Shown in pieces: positions 11,470 through 19,137 of a stretch of 64,000 nt of DNA. The notes below the pieces were generated by a model that made no database searches, had not been told where the DNA came from, and worked only from the letters and a program-made list of their open reading frames with translations. Location: assembly GCA_035948315.1 (NCBI GenBank), contig DASZJG010000071.1:137847-201846 (forward strand), written 5' to 3'. The translations under genes were made by a program, and so were the position numbers. The stretch's first letter is position 1. Each line of letters begins with the position of its first letter. This stretch comes from CAJCJE01 sp035948315. Its GTDB lineage: Bacteria > Actinomycetota > Actinomycetes > Mycobacteriales > Pseudonocardiaceae.

Positions 11470-11973
11470 TCAGCCCACGCGGTGCAGCCAGGTCACCGGG
11501 GCGCCGTCGCCCGCCCGGCGGAAGGGCTCAAGGGCCTCGTCCCATGGCGCGCCGAGCAGCTTGTCCACGTGGTGCGCGAAGGACTCGCCGTTGCGGGTGT
11601 TCATGGCCAGCGTGCGCAGCTGGTCCTCGCCCACCACGATGTCGCCGTTGGCGCTCGTGCGGGCATGCCAGAGACCGAGGCCGGGGGCGAAGCAGAAGCG
11701 CTCGCCGTCCACGCCCGCACTGGGCTCCTCGGTGATCTCGAAACGCAGCATCGGCCACGCGCGCAGGGCGGTGACCAACTGGCCGCCGGTGCCGGGATCC
11801 GCGGTCCAGCTGCACTCGGCGCGGAGTTGTCCCGGCGCGGCCGGCTGCGCCGTCCACTGCAAGGGCGCGCGGACGTTCAGGGTGCCGGAAATCGCCCACT
11901 CGACGTGCGGACAGACCGCAGACGGCGACGAGTGGACGTAGATCGCGCCACTGGTGCTGCTACGGGTGCTCAC
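11470..11973 (-). CDS. DUF3145 family protein
   Basis: A 167-residue soluble protein conserved in actinobacteria and usually found just beyond the fabF end of the fas locus, as here. Recognisable stretches are GAIYVHSSPSAVCPHVEWAI, the Trp/Cys pair in LRAECSWTADPG, and RFEITEEPS. Biochemical function is unknown; the conserved location suggests a link to lipid metabolism. It is transcribed toward fabF, in the same direction as the downstream anchored protein. Confidence 0.85.
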   Translation of the reverse strand: MSTRSSTSGAIYVHSSPSAVCPHVEWAISGTLNVRAPLQWTAQPAAPGQLRAECSWTADPGTGGQLVTALRAWPMLRFEITEEPSAGVDGERFCFAPGLGLWHARTSANGDIVVGEDQLRTLAMNTRNGESFAHHVDKLLGAPWDEALEPFRRAGDGAPVTWLHRVG

Positions 11974-12111
11974 GGCTGACCTCCGCTGCTCGACGAGGGA
12001 CGTCTTCCCCTACGCCCTCACCAGCGGTGGTTTCACCTAGAGATCACTCGTTGTGGCGCCATTCTGCCCCCTGATGGTCCACTCCCGCCAGCGGAACTCA
12101 CGATAAGGGTG

Positions 12112-12126
12112 ACCATGTGACATGGT
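12112..12126. promoter_or_regulatory. 15-bp inverted repeat in the DUF3145 / 12258 divergent gap
   Basis: ACCATGT, one central base, then ACATGGT: perfect 7-bp arms in the 284-base gap between two divergent genes. It is a plausible regulator site, with no known cognate factor. Confidence 0.35.
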
Positions 12127-12257
12127 TCGTGGTCTTGATCACGGTCAGTAGTGCTGGGTAGCCGACCTCCGCCACGCTCGGTACGGCGATACGGTTTGCA
12201 CAGCAGCTGTGGACAAATCGTTGCCGACGGACAGTAACTACTTGTTGGAGGTGTGCC

Positions 12258-13544
12258 GTGCGGCTGGTCCGGCTCGGCACCGAGACCTCGCGAGTGGGCA
12301 CGGACCTGCGAGCCGCGCTGTCGACCTGGGGTCGCGGCGACACGGTGCTGGGCGGGGTCGCCCTGCTCGGCCTGCAACCAATGTCGACCGACCTGCCCGT
12401 GGACGCGATCGTGCTGGTGCCGCGCGGCCTGCTGGTCGTGGTCGGGGTCGACCTGCCCGATCCGGCGATGCGGCTGGAGGCGCCGCTGGCCGGGCAGTGG
12501 AAGACCGACGGCTGGCCGCTGGTCCGCCCGGACGGCGTGATCAACCCGGCGGGCGAGGCGCTGGCCGCCGCCGCGGCCATCTCGCGGCACCTGCAGGCCA
12601 GCCGGGTCGAGCCGGTGCCGGTGAGCACGATCATCGCGGTGGGGCCGTTCGTCAGCCAGGTCGTGCAGCCCACCGTCGACCTGCACCGGGGCGTGCGGGT
12701 GCTGCATCCGCAGGGCAAGAGCATGCTGACCGCCGCGCGCGAGCTGGCCACCTACGACCGGCCGTGCACGGTCGACGCGGCCCGGCAGCTGCTCAGGGCG
12801 CTCGCCGGCGACCAGGTCACGCTGACCACGGCCGAACTGGCCGCCGAGGGCTTCCCGGACGTGGTCACCAAGGACATGGCGACGGCGAGCACCACGCTGA
12901 TCCCGAAGATCGCCGACGCCGACCCGCCGCCCCGGCCCGCGCCGAAGTCCAAGCGGCCGGGCCTACAGCGCTGGCTTCCGATCGGCGCCGCCGTGCTGCT
13001 GGGCGCGCTGCTGATCGCCGGCATCGGCGTCGCACTGTCCTCCTCCTCCGGCGGCGACGATCCGCCCGCGCCGGGCACCTCGACGTCGGCCAAGCCTGCG
13101 CCGGTGACCGTGCACGGCACCGCGTTCGCGCCGCAGGCGGCCGCGCACGACGCGAACTGCGCCAACAGCGCGTACGGCGACGTGCAGGTGTGGCTGACCA
13201 CGCATCCCTGCCAGCTGGCCCGCTCGCTGTACTCGGCGACCGTGAACGGCCAACCGGTCGCGGTCGCGATGGCCGTGCTCAACTTCCCGGACCCGACCAC
13301 CGCGTCCTCGTTCGTGTCGGTGGCCAACGCGCCGGGCAGCGGGAGCATCACCGACCTGGTCGCGGACGGCAAGGGCTGGACGGGCGGCCCGAAGTCCTTC
13401 GACAACGCGGCCTACTCCGTGACCACTCAGGGCCCGATCGTGCGGCTGGTCGAGGTCGTGTGGATCAAGAAGACCTCCCAGCCCGACGACGCCACGCTGC
13501 GCCGGATCGCGGGCGACGCCGCCGGGCTGCCCTCGGCACCGTGA
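12258..13544 (+). CDS. single-pass membrane protein of unknown function
   Basis: 428 residues, GTG start preceded by GGAGG 6 bases upstream. The first 230 residues form a soluble cytosolic domain (LGTETSRVGTDLRAALSTWGRGDTV onwards); one membrane helix follows near 240-262 (WLPIGAAVLLGALLIAGIGVAL), then a Ser/Gly/Pro linker and a roughly 150-residue extracellular domain with two Cys (residues near 298 and 314). The layout resembles actinobacterial sensory or envelope proteins, but I recognise no domain. The MarR gene starts 30 bases later on the same strand. Confidence 0.78.
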   Translation: MRLVRLGTETSRVGTDLRAALSTWGRGDTVLGGVALLGLQPMSTDLPVDAIVLVPRGLLVVVGVDLPDPAMRLEAPLAGQWKTDGWPLVRPDGVINPAGEALAAAAAISRHLQASRVEPVPVSTIIAVGPFVSQVVQPTVDLHRGVRVLHPQGKSMLTAARELATYDRPCTVDAARQLLRALAGDQVTLTTAELAAEGFPDVVTKDMATASTTLIPKIADADPPPRPAPKSKRPGLQRWLPIGAAVLLGALLIAGIGVALSSSSGGDDPPAPGTSTSAKPAPVTVHGTAFAPQAAAHDANCANSAYGDVQVWLTTHPCQLARSLYSATVNGQPVAVAMAVLNFPDPTTASSFVSVANAPGSGSITDLVADGKGWTGGPKSFDNAAYSVTTQGPIVRLVEVVWIKKTSQPDDATLRRIAGDAAGLPSAP

Positions 13545-13574
13545 CCGAGGACGTCCGGCTCATATGCTGATCAG

Positions 13575-14045
13575 GTGGATCCCGCGAACCTGACCCTGCC
13601 CGAGACGCTGCTGCGGCTGCCCAGTTTCGTGATGTTCCAACTGTTCCGGGAGACCCGCAGGCTGACCGCCGAGTTCGGCGACGAGGGCCTGCGCCTGCCG
13701 CACCTGGCCATCCTGTGCAGCCTGGTCGAGAACGGGCCGAGCGCACAGAAGGACATCAGCGCGCGGCTGCGCATCGACCCGAGCGACCTGGTCGCGTTCC
13801 TCGACGACCTGGAGAAGGCCGGCCTGGCCACCCGCGAACGGGACCGCACCGACCGCCGCCGCTACCTGGTCACGCTGACCGAGAAGGGCCGCACCGTGCA
13901 GCGGCGCAGACTGGCCATGTCGCAGCGGATGGACGACGCGCTGCTCACCCCGCTGAGCGAGGCCGAGCGCGAGCAACTGCACGCGCTGCTGCTGCGCGCC
14001 TACGCCCACCACGACCCGGACCGGGTGCCCGCCGACCTCCGTTAG
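13575..14045 (+). CDS. MarR family transcriptional regulator
   Basis: 156 residues with the MarR winged helix: LPHLAILCSLVENGPSAQKDISARL, the recognition helix IDPSDLVAFLDDLEKAGLA, and the wing RERDRTDRRRYLVTLTEKGR with the conserved DxRxxxxxLT pattern. GTG start. The ligand and targets are not evident. Its last codons overlap the convergent crcB gene by 4 bases. Confidence 0.85.
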   Translation: MDPANLTLPETLLRLPSFVMFQLFRETRRLTAEFGDEGLRLPHLAILCSLVENGPSAQKDISARLRIDPSDLVAFLDDLEKAGLATRERDRTDRRRYLVTLTEKGRTVQRRRLAMSQRMDDALLTPLSEAEREQLHALLLRAYAHHDPDRVPADLR

Positions 14046-14401
14046 GCGGTCGCGAGCGTGTAGCCGAGCAGGACGGCGCCGAGTCCGGCGACCAGGCTGA
14101 TGCCGACGTTGGCCACGGCGTAGAAGCGGGCGCGCTGCTCCCAGAGCCGCATGGTCTCGAAGCTGAACGTGCTGTAGGTGGTGAGCGCGCCGCAGAAGCC
14201 GGTGCCGAGCAGGGTGAGCAGCTGGCTGGGCAGGCCGGTGCCGAGACCGGCGAGCACGCCGAGCACGAGAGAGCCGCTGATGTTGACGGCCAGCGTGCCC
14301 CACGGGAACAGCGAATCGTGCCTGGCCTGCACGGACCGGTCGGCGAGATAGCGCAGCGGCGCGCCGACGATGGCGCCGAGAAAGACGAGCAGGACCGTCA
14401 T
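14042..14401 (-). CDS. crcB: fluoride channel subunit CrcB/FluC (short paralog)
   Basis: A 119-residue four-helix membrane protein. The family motifs GAPLRYLADR (conserved Arg), GTLAVNISGSLVLG (conserved Asn) and GFCGALTTYSTFSFE (the Na-binding and Phe-box region) are all visible. FluC proteins form dual-topology dimers that export fluoride passively. Two adjacent homologues, as here, are typical of actinobacteria and may form a heterodimer. It overlaps the upstream paralog by 4 bases. Confidence 0.93.
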   Translation of the reverse strand: MTVLLVFLGAIVGAPLRYLADRSVQARHDSLFPWGTLAVNISGSLVLGVLAGLGTGLPSQLLTLLGTGFCGALTTYSTFSFETMRLWEQRARFYAVANVGISLVAGLGAVLLGYTLATA

Positions 14402-14889
14402 GCCCGTGCCTCCGACAGCTCCGGCTCGGCGGCTTTGCGCACGATCCGTCTGGTCAGCCAGGTCGCCAGGGACACCGCGAGCAGCGCGCAGAGCAGCGTG
14501 CCGGCCAGGTAGGCGAAGGCCAGCGGGACCGTGCCGGGGCGGAGCAGGCCGCGGAACTCGTTGGTATAGGTGGAGAACGTGGTGAAGCCGCCGAGGATGC
14601 CGGTCCCGAAGAACGGCCGCAGCAGCGGATTGCTCGAATATACCTCGGTGATCAGCACCATCAGCATGCCGATCAGGGCGCAGCCGAGCACGTTGATCAG
14701 GAAGGTGCCGTACGGGAAGTGGCCCGGCGTGGTGGGCAGCAGCAGGCCGATGCCGTAGCGGGCGAGGGCGCCGAGGCCACCGCCGAGCGCGACCACGAGC
14801 AGCACGCGACCGTGCGAGCGGGCCAACTCCGCGCGTTGGGCGGGAACGTGGACATCGACATCGGAGTCGATGGGACGGGGGTCGGTCAC
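14398..14889 (-). CDS. crcB: fluoride channel subunit CrcB/FluC (long paralog)
   Basis: 163 residues: a roughly 35-residue hydrophilic N-terminal extension, then four membrane helices with GALARYGIG, GTFLINVLGCALIG and GILGGFTTFSTYTNEF, the CrcB signature. GTG start with AGGAGG 10 bases upstream. It is the first gene of the two-gene fluoride channel operon and is preceded by a structured leader (14902-14970). Confidence 0.93.
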   Translation of the reverse strand: MTDPRPIDSDVDVHVPAQRAELARSHGRVLLVVALGGGLGALARYGIGLLLPTTPGHFPYGTFLINVLGCALIGMLMVLITEVYSSNPLLRPFFGTGILGGFTTFSTYTNEFRGLLRPGTVPLAFAYLAGTLLCALLAVSLATWLTRRIVRKAAEPELSEARA

Positions 14890-14901
14890 GGACAGAATCC
14901 T

Positions 14902-14970
14902 CCTACTCGAATGAGTAGGGACCGTTGGCGACCAGCGATGTCGCGGTTGGTGACGGCGAGCCCCACCGCC
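14902..14970 (-). promoter_or_regulatory. possible fluoride (crcB-motif) riboswitch and RBS hairpin
   Basis: Read on the minus strand, the leader contains GGCGGTGGGGCTCGCC, then an AACCGC segment, then GGTCCCTACTC, in the order found in crcB-motif aptamers, just before a crcB gene. The last part forms a 7-bp hairpin (CCTACTC / GAGTAGG, 14902-14919) whose 3' arm overlaps the AGGAGG ribosome binding site (14899-14904). The usual CUGAUG segment is not clearly conserved, so this is tentative. Confidence 0.45.
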
Positions 14971-15050
14971 GTTTCCAGTCGCGATCTTAACGTCCGAAAC
15001 GGCCCGGACCTGGCACGATGCGCTGTGTGTCCAGTCACACCGCGTTGTCG

Positions 15051-15473
15051 CTAGGCGCTCTCCGCGTCCGCGCCCAGACCACCGATCCCCTGGTGCAGGC
15101 GGACCATGCTGGTGACCATCTCGGCGACCTGCGGATCGTCCACGAGGTAGACCTGTCGCCTGCCCTCCCGGCGGGAGCGCACCAGGCCGGCCAGTTTCAG
15201 CTTGGCCAGGTGCTGGCTGACCGCGGGCACGGTGCTGCCGACCTCGGCGGCCAACGTGCCGACGTCGCGTTCTCCCTTGGCCAGCAACCAGACGATCTGC
15301 AGCCGCGCGGTGGCGGCGAGCATGCCGAACGTGCCGGCGGCCTGCTGCAACACCTGCGCCGGCAGCGCCGCGTGCCGGTCAGTCAACGGCTCGACCATGA
15401 ACCAGTGGTCACCCTCTCCGATCGGGTCGACGCTGTGGTCGACAATGTGGTCGACGGACCCCAGATGAACCAT
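15051..15473 (-). CDS. ArsR/SmtB family metalloregulator-like repressor
   Basis: 140 residues. The winged helix is clear: LAATARLQIVWLLAKGERDVGTLAAEVG, recognition helix STVPAVSQHLAKLKLAGLV, wing RSRREGRRQVYLVDD. The first 25 residues contain four His (positions 3, 9, 13, 23), and another His lies in the C-terminal helix. ArsR proteins often place metal ligands in both places. An alternative ATG at 15398 would remove the His-rich segment. It is divergent from the MgtA-type ATPase gene, its likely target. Confidence 0.83.
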   Translation of the reverse strand: MVHLGSVDHIVDHSVDPIGEGDHWFMVEPLTDRHAALPAQVLQQAAGTFGMLAATARLQIVWLLAKGERDVGTLAAEVGSTVPAVSQHLAKLKLAGLVRSRREGRRQVYLVDDPQVAEMVTSMVRLHQGIGGLGADAESA

Positions 15474-15582
15474 CTCACTTGCGCAACCAATTGACTAATG
15501 TGGGTGACCGGTGTGTACTGCTTCTCGCGCCGTGTACGGCACGGCGGGTATCGCCATGCGAGGGACGAGGAGGTGAGATCGC

Positions 15583-15657
15583 GTGAGCACTGATGGAAGT
15601 AGTCGCCGCCACGCGGATCGCACGCCTGGCAGGCGTCGGGAGCTGCCCAGCAGCTGA
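15583..15657 (+). CDS. candidate leader peptide upstream of mgtA
   Basis: A 24-codon ORF (GTG start) with a strong ribosome binding site (GAGGAGG, 9 bases upstream), ending 71 bases before the ATPase start. The peptide begins MSTDGSSRRHADRTPG and ends RRRELPSS: rich in Arg with two Pro, and no membrane segment. Its stop codon lies in a 6-bp hairpin (AGCTGC / GCAGCT, 15641-15655). Short Pro- and charge-rich leader peptides such as MgtL control mgtA attenuation in enterobacteria; a similar role here is inference. Confidence 0.45.
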   Translation: MSTDGSSRRHADRTPGRRRELPSS

Positions 15658-15728
15658 ACCGAGGGTCCGTGTGGTCGCCACGCTCGACAACCGTTCCGGC
15701 GTACGCCTCGAACCACTCGGGACCTCTC

Positions 15729-18302
15729 ATGCCCCTCACGGACCCTTCCCTCAAGGACACTGCCCTCTGGCCAACACTCGCGCTGGCCAACACCTCAGAC
15801 ACCCGGCTGTTCCGCCGCGTCGAGAGCGGCCCTCGGGGCCTCACCGAACACGAGGCATCGCAACGCCTCGCCGAGAACGGCGAGAACGGCGTCGAGCCGC
15901 GCGCCCCCCACCGCTGGCCCGCGCTCGTGCTGGCCGCGATCGCCAGCCCGTTCGTCGCGCTACTGCTCGGCCTGGACCTGATCTTCTGGCTGCTCGGCGA
16001 CGTGCGCGGTGGCGCGACCGTGAGCGTGATGGTCGCCATCAGCATCGGCCTGCGTGCCTGGCAGGAACATCGCTGCCGGCACGCCGTGGACGCGTTGCGC
16101 GACCTCGTCACCACGACCGCGACCGTACGCCGTCGGGCCACCGAGACGGCACCGCCGACCGTGCGCGAGGTGCCCGTCGCCGATCTCGTCGTCGGCGATC
16201 TGGTGCTGCTCGCCCCGGGCGACCGGGTGCCGGCCGACCTGCGGCTGCTGCGCGCCAACCACCTGCTCGTCGACCAGTCCGTGCTCTCCGGCGAGGCGCT
16301 GCCGGTCACCAAGCACGGCCCGGACGGCACCCGGGCGGCGAACGCGTTGGAGGCGGGCGCGCTGTGCTTCGCGGGCAGCACGGTCACCTCGGGTTCGGCG
16401 ACCGCGGTGGTGATCGGCACCGGCTCGGACACCTGGTTCGGCGCGGTCGCGTCGGCGGGCGTCGCTCGGCACGCGCCGTCCAGCTTCGACCTCGGCGTCC
16501 GGTCGGTCACCTCGCTGCTGATCCGGTTCATGCTGGTGCTGGTGCCGATCGTGCTGGCGCTCAAGGGGTTCACCACCGGGAACTGGACGGAGGCCGCGCT
16601 GTTCGCGGTGTCCGTCGCGGTCGGGCTCACCCCGGAGATGCTGCCGGCGGTGGTGACCACGAACCTGGCCAAGGGCGCGGCGTTCATGGCCCGCCGCAAG
16701 GTGATCGTCAGGCGGCTCGGCGCCATCCAGGACCTCGGCGCGATGACCGTGCTGTGCACGGACAAGACCGGCACGCTCACCCAGGACCGGGTCGAACTGG
16801 CCAACACGGTGGACATCTGGGGCGAGCCCGACGAGGACGTGCTGGGCTACGCCCGGCTGGCCGGCCGGTTCACCACTGTCCCTGATGGACAGTTCGATGC
16901 CGCGCTCGGCGCGGTGCGGATCGACTCCGAGTTCGACTTCGTCGACGAACTCCCCTTCGACCCCGACCGCCGCGCGGCCACCGTGATCCTGTCCCGCGAG
17001 CACGGCGGGGACGACGAGCACGTCCTGATCACCCGGGGCGACCCGGACGCGGTACTGGCCCGCTGCTCGCACGTGCGCGTGGACGGCCGCCTCCGCCCGC
17101 TCACGGGCGACCTGGTCGAGCAGGCTCGGGAGGTGGCCCGCGCGCACGCCGAGCACGGCCTGCGCATGCTCGCGGTCGCCGCGTCGGTCCTGCCGGCGCG
17201 CCGGTTGCGCTACACCGAGGACGACGAGCGCGACCTGGTGTTCGTCGGGTTCGCCGGCTTCCACGACCCGACCAAGCCCTCCGCGCGCGCCGCCGTCGAC
17301 GAACTGCGCGCGCACGGCGTCGCGGTGAAGATCGTCACCGGCGACAACCCGCTGGTGGCGGCACGAGTGTGCGCGGAGGTCGGCGTCGAACCGGGCGAGA
17401 TCGTGCTCGGGTCGCGGGTGGACCGCTGCGACGACGACACACTGCGCGCCCTCGCCGCGCGCACCACCGTGTTCGCCAAGGTGACGCCGACGCAGAAGGC
17501 GCGCATCGTGCGGGCGCTGCGCGCGCACGATGAGGTGGTCGGGTTCCTGGCCGACGGCGCGAACGACATCATCGCGCTGCGCGAGGCCGATGTCGGCATC
17601 TCGGTCGACGGTGCGGTGGACGTCGCGCGGGACGTGGCCGACATCATCCTGTTGGAGAAGGACCTCTCCGTGCTCGGCCATGGCGTGATCGAGGGCCGCC
17701 GCACGCTCGCCAACACGATGAAGTACGTGAAGGCGTCGGCCTCCTCGAACTTCGGCAACGCGCTGTCCATCGTGCTCGCCTCGGCCTTCCTGCCGTTCCT
17801 GCCGATGCTACCGATCCAGTTGCTGGTGCAGAACCTCACCTACGACCTGGCGCAGCTCTCCCTGCCCTGGGACCGGGTCGACCCGGACTACCTGCGCCGC
17901 CCGCGCCGTTGGGTCGCGGGCGACCTGGCGTGGTTCATGCTGCTGCTCGGTCCGGTCAGCTCCGTGTTCGACATGGCGACGTTCGCCGTGCTCTGGTGGG
18001 TTTTCGGCGCGGACTCGGCCGCGCACCAGTCGCTGTTCCAGGCCGGCTGGTTCGCCGAGGGCCTGGTCTCGCAGATCCTGGTGGTGCTGGTGATCCGCAA
18101 CCGGCGCCTGCGCGGCGGCCCGCGCCCCTCCCGGCCGGTGCTGACCGTGTTCGCGGTGGCCGTCCTGTTCGGACTGTCACTCGTCTTCACCCCGGCCGCC
18201 GGCTTACTGCACCTGAATCCGTTGCCAGTGGCCTATCTGCCCTGGCTCGCCGTGATCGTGACCGCCTATTGCGCCTGCGTGCGCTGGGTCAAACCCGACT
18301 GA
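15729..18302 (+). CDS. mgtA: magnesium-translocating P-type ATPase, MgtA/MgtB type
   Basis: A membrane pump importing Mg2+ (P3B ATPase). The 857-residue product shows LTEHEASQRLAENGEN, DQSVLSGEALPVTK, the phosphorylation site CTDKTGTLT (Asp near 345), VKIVTGDNPLVA, and the MgtA-specific C-terminal half (ASSNFGNALSIVLASAFLPFLPMLPIQLLVQNLTYD). The hinge motif reads ADGANDIIAL instead of the usual GDGxNDxxAL (Ala near 608). ATG at 15729 chosen; the frame runs further upstream and the ribosome binding site is weak. A TTA Leu codon (18204) lies near the 3' end. It is followed 51 bases later by mgtC and is divergent from an ArsR regulator. Confidence 0.92.
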   Translation: MPLTDPSLKDTALWPTLALANTSDTRLFRRVESGPRGLTEHEASQRLAENGENGVEPRAPHRWPALVLAAIASPFVALLLGLDLIFWLLGDVRGGATVSVMVAISIGLRAWQEHRCRHAVDALRDLVTTTATVRRRATETAPPTVREVPVADLVVGDLVLLAPGDRVPADLRLLRANHLLVDQSVLSGEALPVTKHGPDGTRAANALEAGALCFAGSTVTSGSATAVVIGTGSDTWFGAVASAGVARHAPSSFDLGVRSVTSLLIRFMLVLVPIVLALKGFTTGNWTEAALFAVSVAVGLTPEMLPAVVTTNLAKGAAFMARRKVIVRRLGAIQDLGAMTVLCTDKTGTLTQDRVELANTVDIWGEPDEDVLGYARLAGRFTTVPDGQFDAALGAVRIDSEFDFVDELPFDPDRRAATVILSREHGGDDEHVLITRGDPDAVLARCSHVRVDGRLRPLTGDLVEQAREVARAHAEHGLRMLAVAASVLPARRLRYTEDDERDLVFVGFAGFHDPTKPSARAAVDELRAHGVAVKIVTGDNPLVAARVCAEVGVEPGEIVLGSRVDRCDDDTLRALAARTTVFAKVTPTQKARIVRALRAHDEVVGFLADGANDIIALREADVGISVDGAVDVARDVADIILLEKDLSVLGHGVIEGRRTLANTMKYVKASASSNFGNALSIVLASAFLPFLPMLPIQLLVQNLTYDLAQLSLPWDRVDPDYLRRPRRWVAGDLAWFMLLLGPVSSVFDMATFAVLWWVFGADSAAHQSLFQAGWFAEGLVSQILVVLVIRNRRLRGGPRPSRPVLTVFAVAVLFGLSLVFTPAAGLLHLNPLPVAYLPWLAVIVTAYCACVRWVKPD

Positions 18303-18353
18303 TCTCCCTCAGAAAAAGCCCACCTGACCGACCGCCACACGGAGGCAGGAAAA

Positions 18354-19136
18354 ATGACCACGCTTGAAATGCTCGCCCGGATCGGCACCGGAGTCGGACT
18401 CGGCGCCCTGATCGGATTCGAACGCCAATATCGCGCCCGGATGGCGGGCCTGCGCACCAATGCGCTCGTCGCGGTCGGCGCCACCCTGTTCGTGCTGCTC
18501 TCCGCGCACGGCTTCGGCGGCCTGTCCGGCAGCGGCGCCGCCGACCCGACCCGGGTCGCCGCGCAGATCGTGTCCGGCATCGGCTTCCTCGGCGCAGGCG
18601 TGATCATGCGCGACGGCCTGAACGTGCGTGGCCTGAACACCGCGGCCACCCTGTGGTGCGCGGCCGCGGTCGGCGCGCTGGCCGGCGCGGGCCTGTTCGA
18701 GATAGCCGCCGTCGGCACCCTGGTCGTGCTGGCCGCGAACATCGTGCTGCGCCGGATGGGTCGCGCCGTGGACCGCCGTCCGCAGGCGGGCGAGGAAGTC
18801 ACCACCTACTACACCTTCCTGGCGGTCGCCAGGGACGAGGCCGAGGCGCACGTACGCGCACTGCTGGTGCAGTCCTTGAGCCGCACCGACTTCCAGCTGC
18901 TCTCCGTGTCCAGCACCAACTCGCCTGCCGACGGCCTGGTCGAGGTGCGCGCCGAACTGGTCGCGGACAACCGGGACGACAAGCAGATGGAACTGGCCGT
19001 GTCCCGCCTCTCGCTCGAACCACAGGTGACCAGCGTGCGCTGGGACGTGCGCACCGAGCACAACGAGCCGACGCCCCGGACGAACGGCTGGCTGACCGCC
19101 CGCACCCGGGCCGGATCCGACAGCGAGGATGACTGA
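18354..19136 (+). CDS. mgtC: MgtC/SapB family membrane protein
   Basis: 260 residues. An N-terminal MgtC domain of about five helices carries the signature motifs GLGALIGFERQYRARMAGLRTNALVAVGA, RVAAQIVSGIGFLGAGVIMR and VRGLNTAATLWCAAAVG. A C-terminal ACT-like cytosolic domain (residues 145-240) follows. MgtC proteins support growth at low Mg2+ and modulate P-type ATPases and F-type ATP synthase rather than transporting Mg2+ themselves. The stop overlaps the first possible ATG of the next gene, indicating one transcript mgtA-mgtC-ABC. Confidence 0.92.
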   Translation: MTTLEMLARIGTGVGLGALIGFERQYRARMAGLRTNALVAVGATLFVLLSAHGFGGLSGSGAADPTRVAAQIVSGIGFLGAGVIMRDGLNVRGLNTAATLWCAAAVGALAGAGLFEIAAVGTLVVLAANIVLRRMGRAVDRRPQAGEEVTTYYTFLAVARDEAEAHVRALLVQSLSRTDFQLLSVSSTNSPADGLVEVRAELVADNRDDKQMELAVSRLSLEPQVTSVRWDVRTEHNEPTPRTNGWLTARTRAGSDSEDD

Positions 19137-19137
19137 C

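Noticed and set aside
15500..15728. M-box (ykoK) magnesium riboswitch in the mgtA leader
   Set aside because: A GGTGAG element is present, but I could not line up the other conserved M-box segments.
15593..16885. Open frame starting at an ATG inside the mgtA leader
   Set aside because: Runs out of frame through mgtA and has only shadow composition; the GTG ORF at 15583 has the better ribosome binding site.
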